The translations under genes and the position numbers were made by a program. A stretch of 64,000 bases of DNA from contig JAETQF010000008.1 in the NCBI GenBank assembly GCA_021770845.1, positions 52,712 through 116,711 of the forward strand, written 5' to 3'. Source of the DNA: Oscillospiraceae bacterium (GTDB lineage Bacteria > Bacillota > Clostridia > Oscillospirales > Oscillospiraceae). Shown one piece after another: positions 24,199 to 31,969 of the stretch (position 1 is the stretch's first letter; the number at the start of each line of letters is the position of its first letter). Under the pieces are notes generated by a model. That model had not been told where the DNA came from and did not search any database. It was given only the letters and a program-made list of their open reading frames with translations.

Positions 24199-24729
24199 AT
24201 GTTTACCCTTGTGATCGGCGGCGCGGCCAGCGGCAAGAGCGAATACGCCGAGGGGCTGATCCTGGCCTCCCCCCACCGGCCCCGGTATTACATCGCCACC
24301 ATGGAGCCCTTCGGCCCGGAGGGGCAGGCCCGGATCGCCCGCCACCGGGCGCTGCGCCGGGGGAAGGGGTTTGAGACGGTGGAGCGGTACACCGATCTGG
24401 CCGCCCTGGCGCTGCCCCGGCGGGGGGCGGTGCTGCTGGAGTGCCTGGGCAATCTCACCGCCAACGAGCTGTACAGCCCGGCCGGAGCGGGGACGCTGGA
24501 GGGGGCCGTGTCCGCCGTGGCCGGCGGCGTGGAGGCCCTGCTGCCCCAGTGCGCCGACCTGGTGGTGGTGGGCAACGAGGTCTGCTCCGGCGGCAGAAAC
24601 TACGCCGGGGACACGGACAGCTATCTGCGGGCGCTGGCGGAGGTCAGCCGGCTGCTGGCCCAGCGGGCCGACCGGGTGTGCGAGGTGGTCTGCGGCATCC
24701 CAACCTGGCACAAGGGGGCGGGAGTATGA
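24199..24729 (+). CDS. cobU: Adenosylcobinamide kinase / GMP transferase CobU
   Basis: A 176-residue CobU that phosphorylates adenosylcobinamide and attaches GMP. P-loop GGAASGKSEYAE at the N-terminus, the guanylyl-acceptor His in GQARIARHRALR, and VVVGNEVCSGG in the second half fit the family. The ATG at 24199 follows a G-rich run just after the cobT stop. Its end overlaps the start of cobS. A short second CobU-like protein is encoded at 25502-25825. Confidence 0.9.
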   Translation: MFTLVIGGAASGKSEYAEGLILASPHRPRYYIATMEPFGPEGQARIARHRALRRGKGFETVERYTDLAALALPRRGAVLLECLGNLTANELYSPAGAGTLEGAVSAVAGGVEALLPQCADLVVVGNEVCSGGRNYAGDTDSYLRALAEVSRLLAQRADRVCEVVCGIPTWHKGAGV

Positions 24730-25505
24730 TTGTGATCGAGACGGTACTGGTGGCCTTCGCCATGTTTTCCGCCATCCCCCTGCCCCAGGTGGAGTGGAAC
24801 GGGCGCAATATGCGTTACGCCCTGTGCGCCTTCCCGCTGGTGGGGGCGGTGTGCGCCGCCCTGTGGTGGGGCTGGGCCTGGGTGTGCGCTTTCTTTACCG
24901 CACCGGAGCTGCTGCGGGGGGCGGGCTTCTGCCTGATCCCGGTGCTGGTCACCGGGGGCATCCATTTGGACGGCTACGCCGACACCTGCGACGCCCTGGC
25001 CAGCTGCGCCCCGCCGGAACAGAAGCAGGAGATTTTGAAGGATCCCCGGTGCGGGGCCTTTGCCGTCATCCGGCTGTGCGCCTACTTCGCGGCCCACCTG
25101 GCCCTGTGCGCCGCCCTGCGGCCGGACAGCCGGGCCCTGTGGGCCATGGGGCTGGGCTTCGTGCTGGAGCGGGGGCTGTCCGGGCTGGCCATCGCCCGGT
25201 TCCCCCTGGCGAAGAATACCGGGCTGGCCCACACCTTCGCCACCGCCGCGGATCGAACCGCTGTGGGGCGGATCCTGATGGCCGTGTGCGCCCTGACGGC
25301 GGCGGCCATGATCGCCCTGGGGGGCGTCCCTGGAGGGGTGATGGCGCTGGCGGCGCTGCTGGTGTTCTGGCGCTACCGGGTGACGGCGGACAGGCAGTTC
25401 GGCGGGCTGTCCGGCGATCTGGCGGGCTGGTTCCTCCAGCGGACGGAGCTGGGGATGCTGGGGGCGCTGGTGCTTTGCCAGCTTGTGGAGGCGAGATTCT
25501 TATGA
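24726..25505 (+). CDS. cobS: Adenosylcobinamide-GDP ribazoletransferase CobS
   Basis: A 259-residue integral membrane protein with about six hydrophobic segments. The catalytic motif HLDGYADTCDAL (about 80-91) is diagnostic of CobS, which joins adenosylcobinamide-GDP to alpha-ribazole at the membrane. Later segments include FAVIRLCAYFAAHLAL and a C-terminal FGGLSGDLAGW. The start overlaps the cobU stop and the end overlaps the next gene. Confidence 0.92.
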   Translation: MIVIETVLVAFAMFSAIPLPQVEWNGRNMRYALCAFPLVGAVCAALWWGWAWVCAFFTAPELLRGAGFCLIPVLVTGGIHLDGYADTCDALASCAPPEQKQEILKDPRCGAFAVIRLCAYFAAHLALCAALRPDSRALWAMGLGFVLERGLSGLAIARFPLAKNTGLAHTFATAADRTAVGRILMAVCALTAAAMIALGGVPGGVMALAALLVFWRYRVTADRQFGGLSGDLAGWFLQRTELGMLGALVLCQLVEARFL

Positions 25506-25825
25506 TTTTCATTACGGGGCCGCTGTACAGCGGCAAGACAGAGTACGCCTGCTCCCTGCTGGGCTGTACGCCGGAGGGGCTGGAGGGCCGCGCCGTCCGG
25601 GACGCGCAGGAGCTGGCCCGGGACTGCGCCGATCTGGAGGCGCTGGCGGACGAGCTGGCCCAGTCCGAGGTGGTGATCGCCGCCGAGGTGGGGGGCGGCG
25701 TGGTGCCGGTGGATCCCCGGGAGCGGGCCGGCCGGGAGGCGGCGGGGCGGCTGGCCTGCCTGCTGGCCCAGCGGGCGGAGCGGGTGATCCGGGTGTTCTG
25801 CGGCCTGCCCCAGGTGCTGAAATGA
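25502..25825 (+). CDS. Short CobU-like P-loop protein
   Basis: A 107-residue protein that looks like a shortened CobU. It keeps the P-loop (TGPLYSGKTEYA) and the CobU C-terminal pattern (AAEVGGGVVPVDPRERAGRE, then LAQRAERVIRVFCGLPQVLK) but lacks the middle, including the guanylyl-acceptor His region. It overlaps both cobS and cobC by four bases, so it is probably translated. It may be a regulatory or structural relative, or a kinase without the transferase step; the function is not known to me. Confidence 0.75.
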   Translation: MIFITGPLYSGKTEYACSLLGCTPEGLEGRAVRDAQELARDCADLEALADELAQSEVVIAAEVGGGVVPVDPRERAGREAAGRLACLLAQRAERVIRVFCGLPQVLK

Positions 25826-26427
25826 GGGTCTGGCTGCTGCGCCACGGGGAGACGGACTACAACGCCCAACAGAAGTATCTGGGCCGCACCGACCTGCCCC
25901 TGTCGGAGCGGGGCCGGAGGGCGCTGGCCCGGGCGGAGTTCTCCCCGGAGGTGGTGTACGTCTCCCCCCTGCGCCGGACGGCGGAGACGGCGGGGATCCT
26001 GTTCCCGGGGGCGCGGCAGATCCCGGTGTCCGGCCTCCAGGAGATGGACTTCGGCCTGTTCGAGGGCAAGAGCTGGCGGGAGATGGAGCGCCTCCCGGCC
26101 TACCGGGCCTGGGTGGACGGGGGCTGTGTGGACGCGCCCCCCGGCGGGGAGTCCAGGGCCCAATTCTGCGCTCGGGTGTGCGCCGCCGTCCAGGCCCTGC
26201 TGGACGGGGCGGCCGCCGCCGGGACGGAGCGGCTGGTGATCGTTGCCCACGGCGGCACCCAGATGGCGGCGCTGGAGCGGTTCGCCCTGCCCCGGCGGGA
26301 CTACTTTTCCTGGAACGGCCCCCTGGGGGGCGGGTTCGTGCTGGACGGCTCCCGGTGGGAAACGGAACAAATTCTAACCGTGCTGGAGACGGTGCGGTAT
26401 ACGAGAGGCGAGAAACATGAAATTTAA
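25822..26427 (+). CDS. cobC: Alpha-ribazole phosphatase CobC (histidine phosphatase family)
   Basis: A 201-residue phosphoglycerate-mutase-like phosphatase. The catalytic motif WLLRHGETDYN is at the N-terminus, VSPLRRTAETAGIL follows, and the second catalytic His is in VIVAHGGTQMAAL. In this context it should remove phosphate from alpha-ribazole phosphate (or from cobalamin phosphate). The ATG overlaps the previous stop. Confidence 0.85.
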   Translation: MRVWLLRHGETDYNAQQKYLGRTDLPLSERGRRALARAEFSPEVVYVSPLRRTAETAGILFPGARQIPVSGLQEMDFGLFEGKSWREMERLPAYRAWVDGGCVDAPPGGESRAQFCARVCAAVQALLDGAAAAGTERLVIVAHGGTQMAALERFALPRRDYFSWNGPLGGGFVLDGSRWETEQILTVLETVRYTRGEKHEI

Positions 26428-27391
26428 CCCTGCCATTCCCTGCGGCTTCGCCCTGGATCTGCTGCTGGCCGATCCGGAGCGGATGCCCCATCCGGTGGTG
26501 TACATGGGAAAGGCCATCTCCGCCCTGGAGGGCTTTCTGCGCCCCCGCCTGCCCAAAACGCCCCAAGGGGAGCTGCTGGGCGGGGCGGTTCTGGCGGCGG
26601 CCCTCCCGGTGGGGACGTATGTGGCAACCAGCGGGGCGTGCCGGGCGGCGAACCGGGTTCACCCGGCGCTGGGCTTCGGGCTGGAGACGCTGTGGTGCTG
26701 GCAGGCGCTGGCCCTGAAGGGTCTGGCGGTGGAGAGCGGCCGCGTCCAGGCCCAGCTGGAGCGGGGGGATCTGCCCGCCGCCCAAAGGGCCGTGGGCCGG
26801 ATCGTGGGCCGGGATACCGCAGTTCTGACGGCGGAGGGGGTGGCCAAGGCCGCGGTGGAGACGGTGGCGGAGAACTTCTCCGACGGGGTGGCCGCGCCGC
26901 TGTTCTATATGCTCATCGGCGGCGCGCCCCTGGCCCTCGCCTACAAGGCGGTGAACACCATGGACAGCATGGTGGGCTACAAAAACGACCGCTACCTCTA
27001 CTTCGGCAGGGCGGCGGCCAGGCTGGACGATGCGGCCAACCTGATCCCCTCCCGGTTGGCGGCGCTGTGCTGGATCGGCGGGGCCTTCCTCACCGGGCAG
27101 GACGGCAGGGGGGCGTGGCGGATCTGGCGGCGGGATCGCCGGAACCACGCCAGCCCCAATTCCGCCCAGACGGAGTCCGCCTGCGCCGGGGCGCTGGGCG
27201 TTCAGCTGGCGGGGCCCGCGTCCTACTTCGGCAAAACGGTGGACAAGCCCACCATCGGCGACCCCGGCAGGCCGGTGGAGCCAAAGGACATTACCCGGGC
27301 CAACCGGATGCTGTATGCCGCCGGCGGGCTGGCCCTGGGGGCGGGGCTGCTGGTCAGGGCCCTGACGGGCCGCCGGAGGCGGAAGCCATGA
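26417..27391 (+). CDS. cbiB: Adenosylcobinamide-phosphate synthase CbiB
   Basis: A 324-residue membrane protein that attaches the aminopropanol (or phospho-aminopropanol) arm to adenosylcobyric acid. The segments LDLLLADPERMPHPV and VNTMDSMVGYKNDRY are diagnostic, followed by LDDAANLIPSRL and NHASPNSAQTESACAGAL. About four to five hydrophobic segments are present. Both ends overlap neighbours. Confidence 0.94.
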   Translation: MKFNPAIPCGFALDLLLADPERMPHPVVYMGKAISALEGFLRPRLPKTPQGELLGGAVLAAALPVGTYVATSGACRAANRVHPALGFGLETLWCWQALALKGLAVESGRVQAQLERGDLPAAQRAVGRIVGRDTAVLTAEGVAKAAVETVAENFSDGVAAPLFYMLIGGAPLALAYKAVNTMDSMVGYKNDRYLYFGRAAARLDDAANLIPSRLAALCWIGGAFLTGQDGRGAWRIWRRDRRNHASPNSAQTESACAGALGVQLAGPASYFGKTVDKPTIGDPGRPVEPKDITRANRMLYAAGGLALGAGLLVRALTGRRRRKP

Positions 27392-28464
27392 CGGAGGGGC
27401 GGCGTTTGACCCACGGCGGGGACTGGGCGGGCTACCAGGCCCGGTACGGGGGGCAGCCCCTGGACTTCTCCGCCAACATCAGCCCTCTGGGGATGCCGGA
27501 GGGGGTGCGCCGGGCGGCGGCGGACGCGCTGGCCCAGGCCCACCGCTACCCCGACCCCCTGTGCCGGGCCCTGACGGGGGCCATCGCCGGGACGGAGCTG
27601 GTCAGCCCAGACTGGGTACTGTGCGGAAACGGGGCGGCGGATCTGATCTATCGGGCGGTGCTGGCCAGACGGCCCGCTCATGCGCTGGTCACCGCCCCCG
27701 CCTTCGCGGAGTATGAGGCGGCGCTGGAGCTGGTTGGATGCAAAACGGATCGCTTCCCCCTCCGGGAGGCGGACGGGTTCGCGCTGGGGGCGGACTTCCC
27801 GGACGCAATTTCCCCGGAGACGGATCTGGTGTTCCTGTGCCAGCCCAACAACCCCACCGGGCGAACCATCCCCCGGCCCCTGCTGGAGCGGACGCTGGAG
27901 CGTTGCCGGGAGGCGGACGCCCTGCTGGTGGTGGACGAGTGCTTCCTGGACTTTCTGGACGAGCCGGAGGCGTTCACCATGAAGGGCCTCCTGGGCCAAT
28001 CCCCCAACCTGCTGATCCTGAAGGCCTTCACCAAGCTGTACGCCATGGCGGGGCTGCGGCTGGGGTACTGCCTGTGTTCCGACGCCGCCCTGCTGGGGCG
28101 GATGCGGGAGGCGGGCCAGCCCTGGGCGGTGTCCGGCCCGGCCCAGGCGGCAGGAGTGGCCGCGCTGAGGGAGACGGAGTACGTCCAGGCCGTCCGGGCG
28201 CTGATCCGGGCCGAGCGCCCACGGCTGGCGGAGGCGCTGTCCCGGCTGGGCCTGCGGGTGATCCCGGGGGAGGCCAACTATCTGCTGTTTCACTCCCCCG
28301 TGCCCCTGGAGGCGCCTCTGCGGGAGCGGGGGATCCTGATCCGGGACTGCTCCAACTACCACGGGCTGGGCCGGGGCTGGTACCGGACGGCGGTTCGGGA
28401 CGGGGCGGACAACGGGCGGCTGATCGCCGCGCTGAAGGATATTTTGAAGGAGGGGGCTTTATGA
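27388..28464 (+). CDS. cobD: L-threonine-O-3-phosphate decarboxylase CobD
   Basis: A 358-residue fold-type I PLP enzyme. The N-terminal LTHGGDWAGYQARY resembles CobD, and FLCQPNNPTGRTI, LLVVDECFLDFLD and the PLP-lysine region LILKAFTKLYAMAGLRLGY are visible. CobD makes aminopropanol phosphate for the corrin side arm; histidinol-phosphate aminotransferase is the main alternative but does not fit the operon. The start overlaps the cbiB stop. Confidence 0.9.
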   Translation: MTEGRRLTHGGDWAGYQARYGGQPLDFSANISPLGMPEGVRRAAADALAQAHRYPDPLCRALTGAIAGTELVSPDWVLCGNGAADLIYRAVLARRPAHALVTAPAFAEYEAALELVGCKTDRFPLREADGFALGADFPDAISPETDLVFLCQPNNPTGRTIPRPLLERTLERCREADALLVVDECFLDFLDEPEAFTMKGLLGQSPNLLILKAFTKLYAMAGLRLGYCLCSDAALLGRMREAGQPWAVSGPAQAAGVAALRETEYVQAVRALIRAERPRLAEALSRLGLRVIPGEANYLLFHSPVPLEAPLRERGILIRDCSNYHGLGRGWYRTAVRDGADNGRLIAALKDILKEGAL

Positions 28465-29942
28465 GCCGAGCCAAGTGCATCATGATCCAGGGCACCATGT
28501 CCGGGGCGGGCAAGAGCCTGCTGTGCGCCGCCCTGTGCCGGATCTTCGCCCAGGACGGATACCGTGTGGCCCCCTTCAAGAGCCAGAACATGGCGCTGAA
28601 CAGCCACGTCACCCGGGACGGGCTGGAGATGGGCCGGGCCCAGGCGGTGCAGGCCCAGGCGGCGGGGGTGGAGCCGGACGTGCGGATGAATCCGGTGCTG
28701 CTCAAGCCCAGCAGCGACACGGGCAGCCAGGTCATCGTCCTGGGCGAGATCCGGGGGCAGATGTCGGCGGCGGAGTATTTCCGCTATAAGAAGCGGCTGT
28801 TCCCCGAGGTGCTGGCGGCCTATGACAGCCTTGCCGCCGAACACGATATCATCGTCATCGAGGGGGCGGGCAGCCCCGCGGAGATCAACCTCCGGGCGGA
28901 CGATATCGTCAACATGGGGCTGGCCCTGCGGCTGAACGCGCCGGTGCTGCTGGCGGGGGACATCGACCGGGGGGGCGTGTTCGCCCAGCTCTACGGCACC
29001 GTGGCCCTGCTCCAGCCGGAGGAGCAGGCCCGGATCAAAGGGCTGATCATCAACAAGTTCCGGGGGGATCCGGAGATTCTGCGCCCCGGCCTGTCCATGC
29101 TGGAGGAAAAGACGGGCAAGCGGGTGCTGGGCGTGGTGCCCTATCTGCGGGTGGACGTGGACGACGAGGACTCCCTGGCCCCCTGCCTGGAGCGGGAGAC
29201 CGCCCACAAGCCCCTGGACGCGGCGGTGGTGCGCCTGCCCCGGATCTCCAACTTCACCGACTTCACCCCCCTGGAGGAGCACCCCCAGATCGGGGTGCGC
29301 TACGTGGACGACCCCCGGAAGCTGGGCCTGCCCGATCTGGTGATCCTGCCGGGGACAAAGAGCACGGTGGGCGACCTGCTCTGGCTGCGGCAGAGCGGGC
29401 TGGAGGCCGCCATTTTGAAGCTGGCGGCGGCGGGCACGCCGGTGCTGGGGGTGTGCGGCGGCTACCAGATGCTGGGCGAGGCCGTCCACGACCCGGAGGG
29501 GGTGGAGCACGGGGCGGGAGGCAGCGTCCGGGGGATGGGCCTGCTGCCCGTGGAGACCACCTTCCTGCCCGAGAAGTCCCGCACCCGGGTGGGGGCCCAG
29601 GTACTGTCCGGCCCGCTGGCCGGGGCCAAACTGGACGGGTACGAGATCCACATGGGGCGCACCCAGGTGCGGGGGAAGCCCTTCTGCCGCCTGGAGGACG
29701 GCCGGGAGGACGGCTGCGCCCGGGACAACGTGTGGGGCACCTACCTCCACGGGCTGTTCGACAGCGGGGAGCTGACCCAGAAGCTGGCGGCGCTGCTGTG
29801 TGAGCGCCGGGGGCTGCCGGTGGAGCGCGCCCGGGCGGTGTCCCACGCCGCCTATCAGCAGGCCCAGCTCGACCTGCTGGCGAACGGGGTGCGGCAGGCC
29901 CTCGATGTGGGGGAACTCTATGGAATGATGGGGATGAATTGA
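28461..29942 (+). CDS. cobQ: Cobyric acid synthase CobQ/CbiP
   Basis: A 493-residue glutamine amidotransferase that makes four side-chain amides on adenosylcobyrinate diamide. P-loop-like MIQGTMSGAGKSLL, FKSQNMALNS and LAGDIDRGGVFAQLYG mark the N-terminal half; the GATase half has Cys in GVCGGYQMLG and His in GTYLHGLFDSGEL. Its start overlaps the cobD stop. Confidence 0.95.
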   Translation: MSRAKCIMIQGTMSGAGKSLLCAALCRIFAQDGYRVAPFKSQNMALNSHVTRDGLEMGRAQAVQAQAAGVEPDVRMNPVLLKPSSDTGSQVIVLGEIRGQMSAAEYFRYKKRLFPEVLAAYDSLAAEHDIIVIEGAGSPAEINLRADDIVNMGLALRLNAPVLLAGDIDRGGVFAQLYGTVALLQPEEQARIKGLIINKFRGDPEILRPGLSMLEEKTGKRVLGVVPYLRVDVDDEDSLAPCLERETAHKPLDAAVVRLPRISNFTDFTPLEEHPQIGVRYVDDPRKLGLPDLVILPGTKSTVGDLLWLRQSGLEAAILKLAAAGTPVLGVCGGYQMLGEAVHDPEGVEHGAGGSVRGMGLLPVETTFLPEKSRTRVGAQVLSGPLAGAKLDGYEIHMGRTQVRGKPFCRLEDGREDGCARDNVWGTYLHGLFDSGELTQKLAALLCERRGLPVERARAVSHAAYQQAQLDLLANGVRQALDVGELYGMMGMN

Positions 29943-30626
29943 ATGGAACGGGAATTGACCTATCAGCGGCCCTCCGACATCGAGGGGGAGAGTATGCGCA
30001 TCATCGCCGCGGAGCTGGCCCGGATGGGGATTGCCCTGCCCGCCGACCGGGAGCCGGTGGTGAAGCGGGTGATCCACACCACGGCGGACTTCGACTACGC
30101 CCACAGCCTGCGCTTCACCCACGGCGCGGTGGAGGCGGCGGTGAAGGCCCTCCGGGCGGGGGCGTCCATTGTGACGGACACCAACATGGCCAAAGCGGGG
30201 GTGAGCAAGACCGCGCTGGCTAAGCTGGGGGGCGGGGCGTTCTGCTTCATGGCGGATCCGGAGGTGGCCCGGGAGGCCAAAAGCCGGGGCGTCACCCGGG
30301 CGGCGGTGTGCATGGAGAAGGCGGCGGCGGATCAGCCCGGCGCGGCGCTGGCGGTGGGCAACGCCCCCACGGCCCTGCTGAAGCTGTGTGAGCTGATGGA
30401 GGGCGGGCTGCGCCCCGCCTTTGTGGTGGCGGTGCCGGTGGGCTTTGTCAACGTGGTGGAGAGCAAGGAGCGGATGGTGGAGGCCTGCCAGCGGTACGGC
30501 GTGCCCTGCATCGCCGCCATGGGCCGCAAGGGGGGCAGCAATGTGGCCGCCGCCATCTGCAACGCCCTGCTGTACGCCGCCCTGGACGCCACCGATCCCG
30601 CGGGGCGGCAGGAAAAGCTGTCATGA
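29943..30626 (+). CDS. cbiC: Cobalt-precorrin-8 methylmutase CbiC
   Basis: A 227-residue mutase that moves the C11 methyl group to C12. The catalytic His lies in VIHTTADFDYAHSLRF, and IVTDTNMAKAGVSK and VVAVPVGFVNVVESKE are conserved segments. It begins directly after the cobQ stop, and its own stop overlaps the start of cobO. Confidence 0.94.
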   Translation: MERELTYQRPSDIEGESMRIIAAELARMGIALPADREPVVKRVIHTTADFDYAHSLRFTHGAVEAAVKALRAGASIVTDTNMAKAGVSKTALAKLGGGAFCFMADPEVAREAKSRGVTRAAVCMEKAAADQPGAALAVGNAPTALLKLCELMEGGLRPAFVVAVPVGFVNVVESKERMVEACQRYGVPCIAAMGRKGGSNVAAAICNALLYAALDATDPAGRQEKLS

Positions 30627-31141
30627 GCGGGGAGCGGGGCCTGATCCACCTCTACTGGGGGGAGGGCAAGGGCAAAACCACCGCCGCCATGGGCCTGGCC
30701 CTGCGCTCCCTGGGGGCGGGGCGGCGGGTGGTGATCGTCCAGTTCCTCAAGGGCGGGCGCAGCGGGGAGATCCCCCTGCTCCAGTCCCTGGGGGCCCAGG
30801 TGCTCCGGGGCAAGGCGGGGACGAAGTTTTCCAGCCGGATGGACGAGGGGGAGCGGGCGGAGACCCGGGCCCTCCACACCCAGCACCTGCGGCAGGCGCT
30901 GGAGCTGGACGCCCAGCTGCTGGTGCTGGACGAGGCGTGCGCCGCCCTGGAGAAGGGGCTGGTGGACGAGGGGCTGCTCCGCCGGGCGGTGCTGGACAAG
31001 CCACCTGAGCAGGAGCTGGTGCTCACCGGGCGGCGTCCGGCGGACTGGATGCTGGACGCGGCGGACTACAGCACGGAGCTGCGCTGCCACAAACACCCCT
31101 TTGCCCAGGGGATCCCCGCCCGGGAGGGCGTGGAGTTCTGA
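30623..31141 (+). CDS. cobO: Cob(I)alamin adenosyltransferase, CobO/BtuR family
   Basis: A 172-residue CobA/CobO/BtuR-type adenosyltransferase, which transfers 5'-deoxyadenosyl from ATP to the corrinoid cobalt. P-loop WGEGKGKTTAAMGLALRSLG near the N-terminus and LLVLDEACAALEKGLV plus LVLTGRRPADWM are typical. It is the last gene of the cob operon and is followed by a strong terminator. Confidence 0.93.
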   Translation: MSGERGLIHLYWGEGKGKTTAAMGLALRSLGAGRRVVIVQFLKGGRSGEIPLLQSLGAQVLRGKAGTKFSSRMDEGERAETRALHTQHLRQALELDAQLLVLDEACAALEKGLVDEGLLRRAVLDKPPEQELVLTGRRPADWMLDAADYSTELRCHKHPFAQGIPAREGVEF

Positions 31142-31157
31142 GCGGAAAAAGCATACG

Positions 31158-31196
31158 AAACCGGCGGCGGGACGTCCATCCCGCCGCCGGTTTTTT
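31158..31196. terminator. Terminator ending the cob operon
   Basis: Perfect 12-bp GC stem (31161-31172 with 31179-31190) and 6-nt loop, with A's before and six T after. It can act in both directions and serves the convergent envelope operon as well. Confidence 0.92.
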
Positions 31197-31207
31197 GCCG
31201 GCCGGCT

Positions 31208-31969
31208 CTATTCCCCCTGCTTGAACACCATAGCGGGGATCTTTTCGTCGATATACTCGTCCGGATACACCCGGTCGAAGAACTCGCCGATGAAGGTCTG
31301 GGGGGGCATTCCCTGATCCCGCATGGCCCGGCGGCCCATGGCCCCGTAGGACAGCACCAGATCCACGATCATCAGCGCCAGCGCGATGCAGAACACCGGC
31401 TGGCCGATCTTGTAGGGGATCTTCTCGATCCACTTGGAGAGGAAGGGATACACCAGCTTCATCAGCACCATGCCCCCCAGCCCCCAGAAGATCATGAACA
31501 GGAGGGTGGTGCGCCCGTTGATGTTGGTGGGGACGTTGGAATAGTCCCAGATGGTGGAGCCGAAGATCTTCTCCGCGATGAGGCTGGTGGCGTACTCGGT
31601 GCACCCGCCGATGAGGGCCGACCAGGCCCAGGTTTTCAGCCAGGATCGCTTCTCCGCGTTCCGGCCCAGGAAGATCACGAAGATGCTGATGCCAAGGCCG
31701 TAGATGGGGCTGAAGGGGCCGTAGAAGATGCCCTGCCGGTTCACCCGCTCATGGAAGCGGATAAACCACAGGATCTCCTCGTAGTAGGTGCCGATGATAC
31801 AGCCCAGGACGAAAAACACGAAGATTTTCACAAAGCACCAACCCTGGGCAAAGACCTTCTCCTGCGGGGCGGGGGACGGCGCGGGGGCGGCCTTGGCCGC
31901 CTGCTCCTGCCTCGGCTCCTGGTTCTGTGTTTGTTCCTGGTTCTGCTCCTGCGCTTGTTTGTCACTCAT
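31208..31969 (-). CDS. CmpB-like 'putative ABC transporter permease' membrane protein
   Basis: A 253-residue membrane protein. Residues 1-40 are a Gln/Glu/Ala/Pro-rich tail, followed by about six membrane segments. IGTYYEEILWFIRF, GIFYGPFSPIYGLG and GGCTEYATSLIAEKIFGSTIWDYS are typical of the CmpB-like 'ABC_trans_CmpB' family, whose real function is poorly known. The ATG at 31969 has GGAGGA upstream and overlaps the end of the lipase-like gene. A second family member is encoded four genes upstream in the same operon. Confidence 0.75.
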   Translation of the reverse strand: MSDKQAQEQNQEQTQNQEPRQEQAAKAAPAPSPAPQEKVFAQGWCFVKIFVFFVLGCIIGTYYEEILWFIRFHERVNRQGIFYGPFSPIYGLGISIFVIFLGRNAEKRSWLKTWAWSALIGGCTEYATSLIAEKIFGSTIWDYSNVPTNINGRTTLLFMIFWGLGGMVLMKLVYPFLSKWIEKIPYKIGQPVFCIALALMIVDLVLSYGAMGRRAMRDQGMPPQTFIGEFFDRVYPDEYIDEKIPAMVFKQGE

